This document shows positions 27,219 to 35,627 of a DNA stretch of 55,466 nt, in pieces. Made by a program: the position numbers and the translations under genes. Below the pieces are notes generated by a model. The model ran no database searches, was not told the DNA's origin, and worked only from the letters and a program-made list of their open reading frames with translations. The DNA is taken from contig JAAXZI010000231.1 in NCBI GenBank assembly GCA_012719955.1, forward strand, positions 1 to 55,466. The letters are read 5' to 3'. Every line of letters starts with the position of its first letter. Within the stretch, counting starts at the first letter, position 1. The DNA is from Phycisphaerae bacterium. Its GTDB lineage: Bacteria; Planctomycetota; Phycisphaerae; UBA1845; PWPN01.

Positions 27219-27319
27219 TCAACGGCCCGGCGACCGCCGGGGCGGCTCGGATGGGGCCATAGCCCCGCAATTCGAGTGTGGTTTCCGGCGTTTGCCGTGA
27301 GCAGGTCTGTCGCGATTAA

Positions 27320-27352
27320 GGGGGACATCATCCCTTGAGGATGGTGTCCCCC
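27320..27352. terminator. 14-bp hairpin, possible terminator for the amidase gene
   Basis: GGGGGACATCATCC (27320-27333) pairs with GGATGGTGTCCCCC (27339-27352) with one G-U pair and a 5-base loop. It lies about 100 bases after the amidase stop. No clear T-run follows, so termination is uncertain. Confidence 0.5.
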
Positions 27353-27622
27353 ATTCCATTGCCAGCGCTCCTTCCAGTTGGCGAGCTTCGCGGTCCTGTG
27401 GCGGTCGGACAGGTCCCCGAAGGTGAGTGACCGGCCATTCCCCTTGCAACGGCCGGGCTCCGTACCGGCCGTTCTCGCCGTCGCGGCTGGGGTGGCCCCC
27501 CGGCGAACGCTGGGTGCCGACCGTTTTCCTTGTGGCGGCTGGGCTCTGTACCGGCCGTTCTCCATCCTTCTGTGCCGATCGTTGTCCGGACAAGATGCCC
27601 GTCCCCCGTTCGGATCCATGAA

Positions 27623-27641
27623 GGCGGGCAGGATGCCCGCC
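27623..27641. repeat. Perfect 8-bp hairpin GGCGGGCA/TGCCCGCC
   Basis: GGCGGGCA-GGA-TGCCCGCC, downstream of the pafA-like gene on the minus strand (about 180 bases past its stop). It could terminate that transcript, though no T-run is visible. Confidence 0.45.
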
Positions 27642-27820
27642 CCCCCTGCATCGGCGGGACGCCGGTGCCACACTGGTTCTGCAAAGGCAGGACGCTGGGG
27701 CGAGACAGCACGGCTCAAGAGCCGTGGCACACAAATCGCGCTGCTTGTTGTCTCACCATCGCGCACGGTCGTAATAGGATGGTGCCCCTCATCAACAGGC
27801 GTCATTCGGCTCGTTGCCGG

Positions 27821-30307
27821 CTACAGACCCCAGAACCGGTCGCCATGCTCATCGGGGGTGTTGCCGCGGGCCCAGTCCCGCCAGTTGTCGAGGATCTTGG
27901 TCAACAGCGGGCAGGCGGCCAGGGCCGGCAGTTCATCGCGCAGACGCAACACGCTGGTCCGGCGCAGCGAGGCCACCAGCGGGCGGGTAGTCAGGCGGGC
28001 CTCCAGCAGCAGGGTCCGGCACAAGCCCACGCGATCGTCGTATTCCGTCTGGATGGATTTGGCCTTGCGAAGCAGGTGGCCGGCCGCCCGGAGATCGGGT
28101 TCGATTTTGGCCCGGCAGGTGAGGTTGAAGTCCGCCCAGTCGCCCCGGAACTCGCCCGCGAGCTGGATGTGCTCCGCCCGGCGAAGCTGGAGCAGCGCCC
28201 GCTGCGAGTTGCCCAGCCGCCGGTTGGCTTCCGCCCAGCCGCACAGCAGCCGGGCCAGGATGCGCGGATCGGCCTCGTCATTGCGCTCGTCGCGGTAGGC
28301 CCGGGTCAGCAGGTCGCGGGCTTGGTCGGCCTGGCCTTCGGCCATGAGATAGTGGGCCCAGTATTCGCGGAACAGGACCGCATCTCCAGTACGCGAGTAG
28401 CCGTTGTCCGCCAGCAGCCGGCGGCCCCGGTCGATCCAGGCGGCGATGTCCGGATGGGGACGCAGTCCGCGGAAACGCAGCGCCTGCATGTAGTCGGTGC
28501 AGGCCGAGAGCGTGAAGGTGCCGTCGTGATAGAGGGCATCCAGCAGCGGCAGTGAGTCGAGGTAGCCCCGGCGGGCCTGGATCCAGGACATGTGCCGGCG
28601 GAACTCCAGCAGGGAATTCGGGCTGAGGCGATGCTGGTGCATGCGAAGCGATTCCAGCAGCGTGGCCGCCGCCCCGAAGTTGCCTTCGCGGTACAACTCG
28701 TGCAGATCGCGAAGCTGGCGGGCGCGCGTCAGAGGTTCGGACTGGGCCTCTTCCGACGCGGCGATGGCCACCCATTCGGCGCCCCGGCCGAAGGGATCGC
28801 GCAGATCGAGCCAGCGGTTGGACCGCAGATCGAGGATGCGATCCCACTCGCAGGCCGCCCGGCAGCGCGGGCCGGCCAGCTCGCGAATCCACTGACCGCG
28901 CAGCGCGGGGCGCCCGGCGGGTGGCTCGGTCATGGCCTTGGCGATGTCTCCCACCCCTTCAACGCAGTGGTCAAGCACCCCCTCCTTGACCAGCGTGTTG
29001 AAGATCCCCGATGGATCCAGCTCCCCGAATCGGAAATCCAGCTCACAGAGCCGCGAGCGGGCGGCCAGGAACCGTTCCGCCTCCTCCCGGCTGATCCCCT
29101 GGTGCGAGAGGGCCTGGATGACGTCGGCCTGAGGCGCGGGTTCCGGAGGCTGTTCGGCCATCAGCATGGCGGCCAGCACCGGATCGCGCAGCGTGGAGCG
29201 GCGCAGCATGCGCCCCGCCGGCCCGATGCCCCGCACTCCGATCCGCTGAAGCGTTTTGTTGAGCTGTTCGACGCGCTCCCAGGGCAAACCCTGTGAATGC
29301 AGGAAGTCGGTGTAGATGCTCCACTTGATGGCCCAGTCCAGCATTCGATTCACGCCGGCCGCCCCGTTTTCCAGCCGATTGAGCATCTGTTCGAAGGCGT
29401 CGGCAAGCGGGGGGGCCCAATCGGGCATGAAGCCGCGTCCCAGATGCGTGCGGATGGTCCCGAGAATGTGCCGCTGGATGGCCAGCGCGGTGAGTTGCCG
29501 GCCGTCGGTCGTATCCGCCGCGACCCGGCACGACGGGTCCGAAGCGAACAGGTGCAACGCCTTGACCGGGTCCTTGAGCTGAATCCCGGCGCCGACCGGC
29601 ACGCCGTTGTCGGCCATGACCAGCACCAGCACAGTGACCCCGAAGCGCAGAAAGGGGCCGTGCTGCGACATCAGCCCTTCGCCGCAGATGAGATGCAGAC
29701 GCTTGTAGGAGCCGCCGCACAGCGGCTCGTCCCGCGTGTGCACGAGGGCCCGTCCGGCGGTGGAGGAAGAGGACACGCGGTCGTGAATGTGACAGGTGCC
29801 GCGCGGCGAAAGGGTGAACTCGATGCCCGGGTGGGCTGCGTTCAGGCCTCCGGCTCCGGTGTAGATGATGCGTGACACCAGGTGAGGGATGATCTGGTCA
29901 GCCAACCGGCCGATGTCGGTTCGATAGTAGAGGTACGATTCGTGATCGCCGTACGTGGCCAGCGTGCCGCTGTAGTCCACATTGCCGCGCGCGGCGGCCG
30001 CGCCCACGCCGGCGGCGAGTTCGGCCACCAGCCGATCACCCGCCTGGATATATTGAACCAGTTGCCATGGATCGCTGACTTCGGGGGTGGCATATTCGGG
30101 GTGGCCCTGGTCGGAGTAGAGCCGGCCTCCGTTGCAGAGGAAGAGCCCCGAGGAAATATGGCCCGGCAGCGAAGGCATGACCTGCTGGGCCCGGCGGATC
30201 AACCGGCCGCAGGCCTGCTCGCGGGCGCGCCAGTCGGCGCGACTGCGCTCCTCAATGGACCAGAAGGCGTATTCAGTTTCGCTTCCACCGAGAATCTGGC
30301 TGCTCAT
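27821..30307 (-). CDS. pafA: PafA-like Pup/UBact ligase with a long helical C-terminal extension
   Basis: Glutamine-synthetase-fold enzyme predicted to attach the C-terminal Glu of the small tag to lysines of target proteins using ATP. 828 residues; AGGA lies 7 bases before the ATG. Family motifs: ILGGSETEY (metal Glu), GGRLYSDQGHPEYATPE with Asp66 as the likely catalytic base, GDHESYLYYR, LVHTRDEPL, YKRLHLICGEGLMS, LDWAIKW and ILDLRSNRWLDLRDPF near residue 500, where actinobacterial PafA (about 450-480 residues) ends. Residues from about 520 to 828 are extra and look TPR-like (EYWAHYLMAEGQADQARDLL, LCGWAEANRRLGNSQRALLQ), perhaps for substrate choice. There is also an insertion around 345-425. 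It is the last gene of the tagging locus, 438 bp after the tag gene. Confidence 0.87.
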   Translation of the reverse strand: MSSQILGGSETEYAFWSIEERSRADWRAREQACGRLIRRAQQVMPSLPGHISSGLFLCNGGRLYSDQGHPEYATPEVSDPWQLVQYIQAGDRLVAELAAGVGAAAARGNVDYSGTLATYGDHESYLYYRTDIGRLADQIIPHLVSRIIYTGAGGLNAAHPGIEFTLSPRGTCHIHDRVSSSSTAGRALVHTRDEPLCGGSYKRLHLICGEGLMSQHGPFLRFGVTVLVLVMADNGVPVGAGIQLKDPVKALHLFASDPSCRVAADTTDGRQLTALAIQRHILGTIRTHLGRGFMPDWAPPLADAFEQMLNRLENGAAGVNRMLDWAIKWSIYTDFLHSQGLPWERVEQLNKTLQRIGVRGIGPAGRMLRRSTLRDPVLAAMLMAEQPPEPAPQADVIQALSHQGISREEAERFLAARSRLCELDFRFGELDPSGIFNTLVKEGVLDHCVEGVGDIAKAMTEPPAGRPALRGQWIRELAGPRCRAACEWDRILDLRSNRWLDLRDPFGRGAEWVAIAASEEAQSEPLTRARQLRDLHELYREGNFGAAATLLESLRMHQHRLSPNSLLEFRRHMSWIQARRGYLDSLPLLDALYHDGTFTLSACTDYMQALRFRGLRPHPDIAAWIDRGRRLLADNGYSRTGDAVLFREYWAHYLMAEGQADQARDLLTRAYRDERNDEADPRILARLLCGWAEANRRLGNSQRALLQLRRAEHIQLAGEFRGDWADFNLTCRAKIEPDLRAAGHLLRKAKSIQTEYDDRVGLCRTLLLEARLTTRPLVASLRRTSVLRLRDELPALAACPLLTKILDNWRDWARGNTPDEHGDRFWGL

Positions 30308-30745
30308 GGGGTGATCCTGAGTGTCTCCGCCCAGCCGGGCGCAGTGGTCAATTCTTCAGTTTCGCCAGATTTCGGGCAGAGATCGGCCCGCGCACACATC
30401 CGCGGCCGCCGTCGCGATTCGGCGGACCGCCTCCCGATCCAAAGGGTGAGGAAGCGAGGGCCGCGCTGAGGCGGCTCTTGCTTCCCCACCCTTGGGACGG
30501 GTGGGGCTTGGTGGGTGGCCTGGGCAGGCGCAGACCCTCGCTTACCCTTCGCAAGAGGGGCAAGCAGGGATCTGTCTCCAGGTAGACGCACCATGGCAAA
30601 GCGTCGCCGCATGGGGTGGCGCCCGCCGCGGCCGGAGGCTTGAAGCTCCCACCGTGCGCAGGCGCGACCTGAAGGCTCCGCCTACCCAGGCCACCCTGTT
30701 GAAGAGGCGGCCGCGAGGTCCGCCCCTCGAAGGTCCCAGGGGGCG
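30308..30745. other. 438-bp gap between the tag gene and pafA, with a hairpin
   Basis: In actinobacterial loci the proteasome core genes prcB and prcA lie at this point. Here no proteasome subunit or other convincing gene is present; the short open frames lack family features and ribosome sites. A perfect hairpin CCCCACCC-TTGGGAC-GGGTGGGG lies at 30484-30506. It could attenuate pafA relative to the tag gene. Confidence 0.65.
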
Positions 30746-30946
30746 TTACTCCCCTGAGGTCTGCCGGGTGGCCTGCAGGAACGTCTCGCTGTCCGCCGAC
30801 AGGGCCTTGGCGATGGCCTGGCGGGCCGCGGCAGCGAACTCGTCAGCCTTGGCCGATTCGGACACTGCTGAGCGGCGGGGCGGCGCTTCCAGCACGGCGA
30901 CGCCGCCATCATTGTCCCGAAAGCTCGGAATCGTGCGTTCACGCAT
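30746..30946 (-). CDS. UBact/Pup-like small protein tag ending in Gly-Glu
   Basis: 66 residues, the size of Pup (about 64). The start at 30946 has GGAGG 8 bases upstream and overlaps the dop stop by 8 bases (ATGCGTGA), so it is translationally coupled; an earlier in-frame ATG at 30964 and the longer frame to 31030 have no such site. The N-terminal half is polar and probably disordered (RDNDGG, APPRRS); SAKADEFAAAARQAIAKAL could be a helix; the end is FLQATRQTSGE, with a C-terminal Gly-Glu like UBact, in place of the Gly-Gly-Gln of mycobacterial Pup. With Glu already last, no deamidation would be needed before ligation. Position between dop and pafA is the strongest support. It would be joined to target lysines; its two Lys (33, 47) could accept chains. 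Confidence 0.85.
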   Translation of the reverse strand: MRERTIPSFRDNDGGVAVLEAPPRRSAVSESAKADEFAAAARQAIAKALSADSETFLQATRQTSGE

Positions 30947-32738
30947 GGTAATCGCCTCCAACATTGAAGGTGGTTGAACAAGGATCGGCCTGCCGCTCGG
31001 TTCCGCCCGGCTCAGGCTGATCGCAAACACTTGGACGATTGTCAGAACGTTCAGCGTTCCCGTCGTGGGCGTCCGCCGGCGAGGCCGGCGCCGCCCGCAA
31101 CTGATTAAGGCCGCGAAACAGTTCGTCGAGGTTTGAGGCCTGTTGGAAAATGGGCTCCGCCTCCCGGCGTGTGAAGCCGAGCGGGTCGGAGAGATCGACG
31201 CGCCAGTACCGGCACGTCATGGGGTCTTCCCACGCCTGGAAGGCCACGGCATCCCAGTTGATTTGCACGGCCCAGCGGCCGGCCGTGCGCAGCAGATGGC
31301 CACGGGTCCAGGCCCGCGTATCCTCCGGCGGATGGATCTGGGCGCGAGTGATGGCGGACGGCGTGGGCAGCCGTTCAATCAGGCCGGCGCGGGCACAGGC
31401 GTTGAACAGCCCGTCGGGACCCGTGCTGGAGTACATCTGGTCGAGATGCTTGATCTCCGGCGAACGCCAGTTCAGGTGCGGGGCCCGGTCCAGCTCCTGC
31501 TGGAGCAGGACGCGCTTGAGCACCCAGTCCAGCCGCGCGGCCAGGGCCACGAAGTCCCGGGCCCTGAGCTTGGCGAGCGTGTCTTCCAGGAGCCGCAGAA
31601 TGTCCGCGGCCCGGGGCACGATTTCATCCAGCTCGCCCGCGCGGACCAGGGGCGCCACCTCTTCGGCGAAATAGCTGAGCAGTTCCACGGCCGTGAGTTC
31701 CCGCCCATCCACGGTGAGGGCCTTGGCGCCCAGGTTTGGGTCGTGGCTGAACCTAACGGCCGCGTCCACCGGCGAATCGAGGATCAGGCCGGGCTTCACC
31801 AGCCCGCGCTGCATGCCGGCGAGAACAAGCTGCATGACCCCGCATTTGAGGATTGCCGCCACCGGCATGAGATTCCAGTCGAAGAAGATCACATGCAGCC
31901 GATCGTAGCGCGGAGAGAACAAGTCGGGTTCTTTTTGTGCGAAACACGCATAGAGCTGTTCCGGCGAAGGATATGCGAGACCTCGCCGGACGTGCTCCGG
32001 ACCGCACAGGCTCTCCCGGCGGGAATTCACCAGTCCTCTACGGCTGGTGGTTTCCAGCGAAGAGAGGGTGACGAAGAAGTCCGGCCGCTGGGCAATCTGG
32101 TAATCCACGGGCGCCTGGCCGTTCTCGGAGCCGACCTTGCCCTGGCCGGTCAGCACCACCATCGCGGCCTGCAGGCTGGCCAGGTACGGCAGGTACAGCG
32201 ATTTCAGATGGAAGATGTCATCCCACAGCGCGCGCGGCGTGCGCGGCAGCAGGAAATTCATGTGGCTGCCGTACGAGTTGCCCTGCCCGTCGGAATTGTT
32301 GGCGAACACCACGATCTCACGGCCGGCGGGGAGTTTGGCGTTGGCCATCTGGCGGGCATGTTCCACGCGGGCGATGGCAGCGTGCAGGGCCGCCGGGAAC
32401 TGGAAGCAATCCAGTCGCTCGGCCAGGCAGATTTCGAGGTGTTCCATGTCCACGTAGACGCAGTCGCCGTTGGTCTGGTATTTCCGCCCGTATTCGGTGG
32501 GGATGCATCTCTCGCCGTGCTCATTCCAGGCCCACCAGGGATACCACTCGTTTCTGAACCCGTCACTGGGATAGCCGCTGATCTCAGCCAGCAGGGCCCG
32601 GGCGGCCTCGCCACTCGTGCAGCGCACATACTCCAGCCCGATCACCGAGTTTCCGAACTCGGCGTCGAAGCCGTAGAGCACCGGGGTCGCGGTGTGCGAC
32701 CGGCAGGGCGGAAGATGTGCGTGACGACGTCGCTTCAT
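30939..32738 (-). CDS. dop: Dop-like deamidase/depupylase homologue
   Basis: Second glutamine-synthetase-fold enzyme of the locus, predicted to remove the tag from proteins. 599 residues (Dop is about 500); GGAGG lies 9 bases upstream, and only one base separates its ATG from the stop of the ATPase gene. Motifs: LYGFDAEFGNS with metal Glu27, GDCVYVDMEHLE with the likely catalytic Asp97, FANNSDGQGNSYGSHMNFL (the family's NN-D-GNSYG-H-N block), VVLTGQGKVG, RLDWVLKRVLL. The C-terminal PPEDTRAWTRGHLL closely recalls the PPEDTRA block of Dop, which is why I assign Dop here and PafA to the other paralogue. Since the tag already ends in Glu, its deamidase role may be unnecessary. Confidence 0.85.
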   Translation of the reverse strand: MKRRRHAHLPPCRSHTATPVLYGFDAEFGNSVIGLEYVRCTSGEAARALLAEISGYPSDGFRNEWYPWWAWNEHGERCIPTEYGRKYQTNGDCVYVDMEHLEICLAERLDCFQFPAALHAAIARVEHARQMANAKLPAGREIVVFANNSDGQGNSYGSHMNFLLPRTPRALWDDIFHLKSLYLPYLASLQAAMVVLTGQGKVGSENGQAPVDYQIAQRPDFFVTLSSLETTSRRGLVNSRRESLCGPEHVRRGLAYPSPEQLYACFAQKEPDLFSPRYDRLHVIFFDWNLMPVAAILKCGVMQLVLAGMQRGLVKPGLILDSPVDAAVRFSHDPNLGAKALTVDGRELTAVELLSYFAEEVAPLVRAGELDEIVPRAADILRLLEDTLAKLRARDFVALAARLDWVLKRVLLQQELDRAPHLNWRSPEIKHLDQMYSSTGPDGLFNACARAGLIERLPTPSAITRAQIHPPEDTRAWTRGHLLRTAGRWAVQINWDAVAFQAWEDPMTCRYWRVDLSDPLGFTRREAEPIFQQASNLDELFRGLNQLRAAPASPADAHDGNAERSDNRPSVCDQPEPGGTERQADPCSTTFNVGGDYHA

Positions 32739-32739
32739 G

Positions 32740-34464
32740 TCAGGCCACCTCCCCTGCGCCGGCCAGACGGAGGAACTGGTAAGGCCGGGCGGTCTTGCGC
32801 TGGACCATCTCGATGCGAACGACGGGGTTGTCCTGCGGCAAGCCCGTCAGATGCTTGGCGCAATTGGCCGGACTCAACCGCGCGGCCGCCGCCCGCAGTT
32901 CCTCGGTGGCGGCGTTCAGAACATCGGTAACGCGCAGGCCCACCTGGCCGGTCTGAAGCTCGCGGACGCAGGCCTGCTCGATGGCTTTACGACAGACATG
33001 AGCCACGATCGCGCCGTTGAGCAGATCCACAGGCCCCAGTGCACGCTGCTGCCCGTCGCGGAACGTGATGGTGGCCAGCGTGCCGTCGCCGTTGGGCGCG
33101 TAGAGCCGGGAGACGACGGTGTTGATGATCTCTTTTCGGATGTCGGCCGAGTCGCTGTCGTCGGACCCGTGGTAAGGAATGTCGGCCGGCAGATGCTTTT
33201 CGAAGATCTGTATGGCCGCGGTGCGGTTCGGGCGGCGGATCTCCAGCATCAGGTCTCCGAACCGGCCGGGCCGCAGCAGGGCCGGATCCAGCACCTCGGG
33301 CCGGTTGGTCGCCCCCATCACCAGGATGTTGCCCCGGGCCACCAGCCCATCCAGCTCGGCCAGAAACGCGGTCTGTACGCGGTCGTCCACCCGGCCGACG
33401 GTATCGTGACCGTCCAGGCCGCCGCGGGCCATGCCGATGGCTTCCAGCTCGTCAAAGAACAGGACCATGGGCACGTCGGGTTCCTTCTCGCCGAGTTGTC
33501 CGGCCATGCGGAACAGTTCGCGGTAGTTAGCCTCGGTCTGGCCGAACCACATGGAGTTCATGCTTCCGGGCTTGATGTTGGCGAACCGGCAGCGGCCGGT
33601 GGGCGAAAGGCCGGCGATCCAGTTGGCGGTGGCCCGGGCCAGGGCGGTTTTTCCGGTGCCTACAGGTCCGTACAGCAGGACGGACCCCTTGCGACGCAGC
33701 CGGTATCGCTGCACCACGTCGGCGTGCATGCGATGCAGGAGGAAGGTTCGCTGGATCTGCTCGATCTGCTCGTCAAGGCCGCCAAGCTGTGCGAAGGTGT
33801 CGGTCGGCGTTTCCTCCAGCAGGATGTGTTCGCCGGCACTGCGTTCCAGTTTCTCACAGGCGATCTGTGCGTCGCGATCCCAGCGGACCGGATCGCCCTT
33901 GCGCAGGGTAGCCACTGCCAGGGAGGCCGACGGCTCCACGACCACTTCCGACTCCATGCTCCTGAGCACCATTCGCCCGTCATGGGTGAGACGCTCGAAG
34001 GGCAGCACCTCGCCGCAACGGTTCACGTCGCCGGGGGCGGCGGCCACGATCAAGGCGAGTTCCTTGTCCAGGAAGACGGCGTCGCCCTTGGCCAGCGCAT
34101 CGGGATCCACATCCTGGGCCAGGCTCACCAGCGACACCTGCCGGGCGCGAGTGACCAGGGCCTTGAGCTGGTCGCCCACGGAGACGGTCCGCAGGAACGT
34201 CGCCGGATGCCAGGGTGAGGTCTTCACGGCCTCCAGGATGGCCTCAAGCTTTCCAAGCTGTTCCTCGGCATCCTTGAGTCCGGTGGCCAGTCGATCAATC
34301 AACTCCACCAGGCACCGGTCGATGCGCACGCCCTCGCCGTTGGCGCGGGCGCGGGCAAGCTGGAGCATCTGCAGCTTCTGCTCCAAGCTGGGCGCCCCCT
34401 CGCCGACGGTGGTCAGCAGGGTGCCGATCGCGGTGATGTAATCGTCACTTGCACGGCGTGGCAT
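32740..34464 (-). CDS. mpa: Mpa/ARC-type AAA ATPase of the tagging locus
   Basis: Ring-forming unfoldase expected to recognise tagged proteins. 574 residues from the ATG at 34464, chosen because AGGAG lies 9 bases upstream; ATG 34473 has AGGAG directly abutting it, and earlier starts lie inside the JAMM gene. Order: N-terminal helices and coiled coil (about 25-85), two OB-like domains (about 95-210), AAA module with Walker A GPVGTGKT (266-273), Walker B VLFFDEL (Asp338, Glu339), sensor-1 Asn387 and Arg fingers in LLRPGRFG (398, 401). The C-terminus is LRLAGAGEVA, without the Gln-Tyr-Leu or HbYX tail that docks Mpa/ARC to the 20S core. It overlaps the JAMM gene by 20 bases and sits one base from dop. 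Confidence 0.88.
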   Translation of the reverse strand: MPRRASDDYITAIGTLLTTVGEGAPSLEQKLQMLQLARARANGEGVRIDRCLVELIDRLATGLKDAEEQLGKLEAILEAVKTSPWHPATFLRTVSVGDQLKALVTRARQVSLVSLAQDVDPDALAKGDAVFLDKELALIVAAAPGDVNRCGEVLPFERLTHDGRMVLRSMESEVVVEPSASLAVATLRKGDPVRWDRDAQIACEKLERSAGEHILLEETPTDTFAQLGGLDEQIEQIQRTFLLHRMHADVVQRYRLRRKGSVLLYGPVGTGKTALARATANWIAGLSPTGRCRFANIKPGSMNSMWFGQTEANYRELFRMAGQLGEKEPDVPMVLFFDELEAIGMARGGLDGHDTVGRVDDRVQTAFLAELDGLVARGNILVMGATNRPEVLDPALLRPGRFGDLMLEIRRPNRTAAIQIFEKHLPADIPYHGSDDSDSADIRKEIINTVVSRLYAPNGDGTLATITFRDGQQRALGPVDLLNGAIVAHVCRKAIEQACVRELQTGQVGLRVTDVLNAATEELRAAAARLSPANCAKHLTGLPQDNPVVRIEMVQRKTARPYQFLRLAGAGEVA

Positions 34465-35548
34465 TCCGCACATCTCCTGAAACCAGGCATCCACAGGTCC
34501 CGGTGGGCTTATAGGCCCGGCTGGCCCCGATGACACGCAGACCCCGTCGAACGATTCGTCCCTTTCGCCAGCCGAAGGCGGCCAGCCACACCTCTCCGTC
34601 AAGATGGGTGGCCACCATGCCCACGTTGTAGGCGCGCGGGAAAGCGCTGCGGTGGAGGGCGCAATCCGCGTCGCTGAAAAAGCCGTTCGGATCACCCAGC
34701 GGGCAGTGTTCGCGCTGGGGCGGCGGGCAGTCCGCGCACGCGGCCGGCGCTGAATGCGAGTGCCACCAGCCGGCGCAAATCTCACCCTTGTTGCGAAGCC
34801 GGATGGCCGCGTCGGCCGCCTTCCATAACTCCTCGGAGAGAATGAACCGGCCCTGTCCGACCGCGCGACGGCTTCCGGGCACCTGGGCCGTCACACAGAA
34901 GAAGAGCATCTGAGGATCGAGCGGGTCGCGGTGCATGCGGCCGAGAAGAATGCCGCCGGCCTCCTCCGGGCCTGTGTTTCGCGTATGTTCCACGATCTCA
35001 TCCAGCACGGCCGCGGGGACGAATACCGGTATGTCGTCGGGATCGTTGATGCCCAGCGGGGTTGATGTTCTCAACAGCTTCTCGAAGTCGGCGGCATGGA
35101 TGGGCAGCGTCACCGGGGCGTCTTCAACCTCCGGGTCTGCCGATCCGCCGGTTGGAGGGATCGAACCCTCGTGGCGGAATGCAAGTACCAGATAGGCAAA
35201 CTCCTCGCCGTTCCGCAGCGCGCCGGCCTGCACCAGACGGGCGGCGGCCTGCGCGACCGCCGGCACAAAGTACTCATCGTCTAACTCTTCGACGATCTGT
35301 TCGCTCCCCGTCCGCAGGCGGATGCGCAGGCCCGCCAGGTAGGGTTCGCCGGCCTCCCGGTGCCAGATGGGCTCAGCGACGATGTCGTCGGCAGAAAGCG
35401 TCTGCTGCGATCCGCGACCGCCGCGCAGGCCGGCCAGGCGCACGCACTCTTTGGCCGGAACCCAGTCCACCTCCAGCGGAACCTGGGTCAGCGCGCTGCA
35501 CTGCCCGGCCCGATGGAAGCTTGCAACGTACTGGTATTCGCTTTGCAT
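34445..35548 (-). CDS. JAMM/JAB metallopeptidase of the tagging locus
   Basis: 367 residues; GGAG lies 8 bases upstream of the ATG. The C-terminal half is a JAB domain: EEAGGILLGRM (catalytic Glu196), GWWHSHSA (zinc His263 and His265) and FFSDAD (Ser292, zinc Asp295). The usual H-x-H-x10-D spacing is stretched: a Cys-rich insertion (CADCPPPQREHC, 271-282) lies between His265 and Asp295 and may bind a second metal. The N-terminal about 150 residues are of unknown fold. JAMM enzymes cleave isopeptide bonds in ubiquitin-type systems, so this one may remove or trim the UBact-like tag; that is inference. Its stop overlaps the start of the ATPase gene, arguing for a shared operon. Confidence 0.85.
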   Translation of the reverse strand: MQSEYQYVASFHRAGQCSALTQVPLEVDWVPAKECVRLAGLRGGRGSQQTLSADDIVAEPIWHREAGEPYLAGLRIRLRTGSEQIVEELDDEYFVPAVAQAAARLVQAGALRNGEEFAYLVLAFRHEGSIPPTGGSADPEVEDAPVTLPIHAADFEKLLRTSTPLGINDPDDIPVFVPAAVLDEIVEHTRNTGPEEAGGILLGRMHRDPLDPQMLFFCVTAQVPGSRRAVGQGRFILSEELWKAADAAIRLRNKGEICAGWWHSHSAPAACADCPPPQREHCPLGDPNGFFSDADCALHRSAFPRAYNVGMVATHLDGEVWLAAFGWRKGRIVRRGLRVIGASRAYKPTGTCGCLVSGDVRNATPCK

Positions 35549-35627
35549 GTACCTGACTCCGATGCACCTGACTACTACGCGACCTTCAACCTTGGCCGTA
35601 TTGCCGACATTGCCGGTGACCGGCCGT

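Larger units (their letters stand above)
27219..27820. other. 602-bp gene-free region of repeats and hairpins
   Basis: Lies between the convergent amidase and pafA-like genes. It holds the two hairpins listed separately, a 35-base direct repeat (27442-27476 and 27528-27562, about 5 differences, core GTACCGGCCGTTCTC), a GACGCCGGTGCCACAC micro-repeat and CGGCTCAAGAGCCGTGGCACAC near 27712. No open frame here looks like a gene. Confidence 0.6.

Noticed and set aside
30304-30612. Open frame of 102 residues in the tag-pafA gap, considered as a proteasome remnant or extra tag
   Set aside because: Arg/Pro-rich text over hairpin DNA, no proteasome motif, no ribosome site.
31143-34218. Two long plus-strand open frames opposite dop and the ATPase gene
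   Set aside because: They mirror strongly conserved minus-strand genes and contain no family motifs.
34465-34785. N-terminal extension of the Mpa/ARC ATPase
   Set aside because: It overlaps the JAMM gene in another frame, is Arg/Pro-rich, and a good ribosome site favours 34464.
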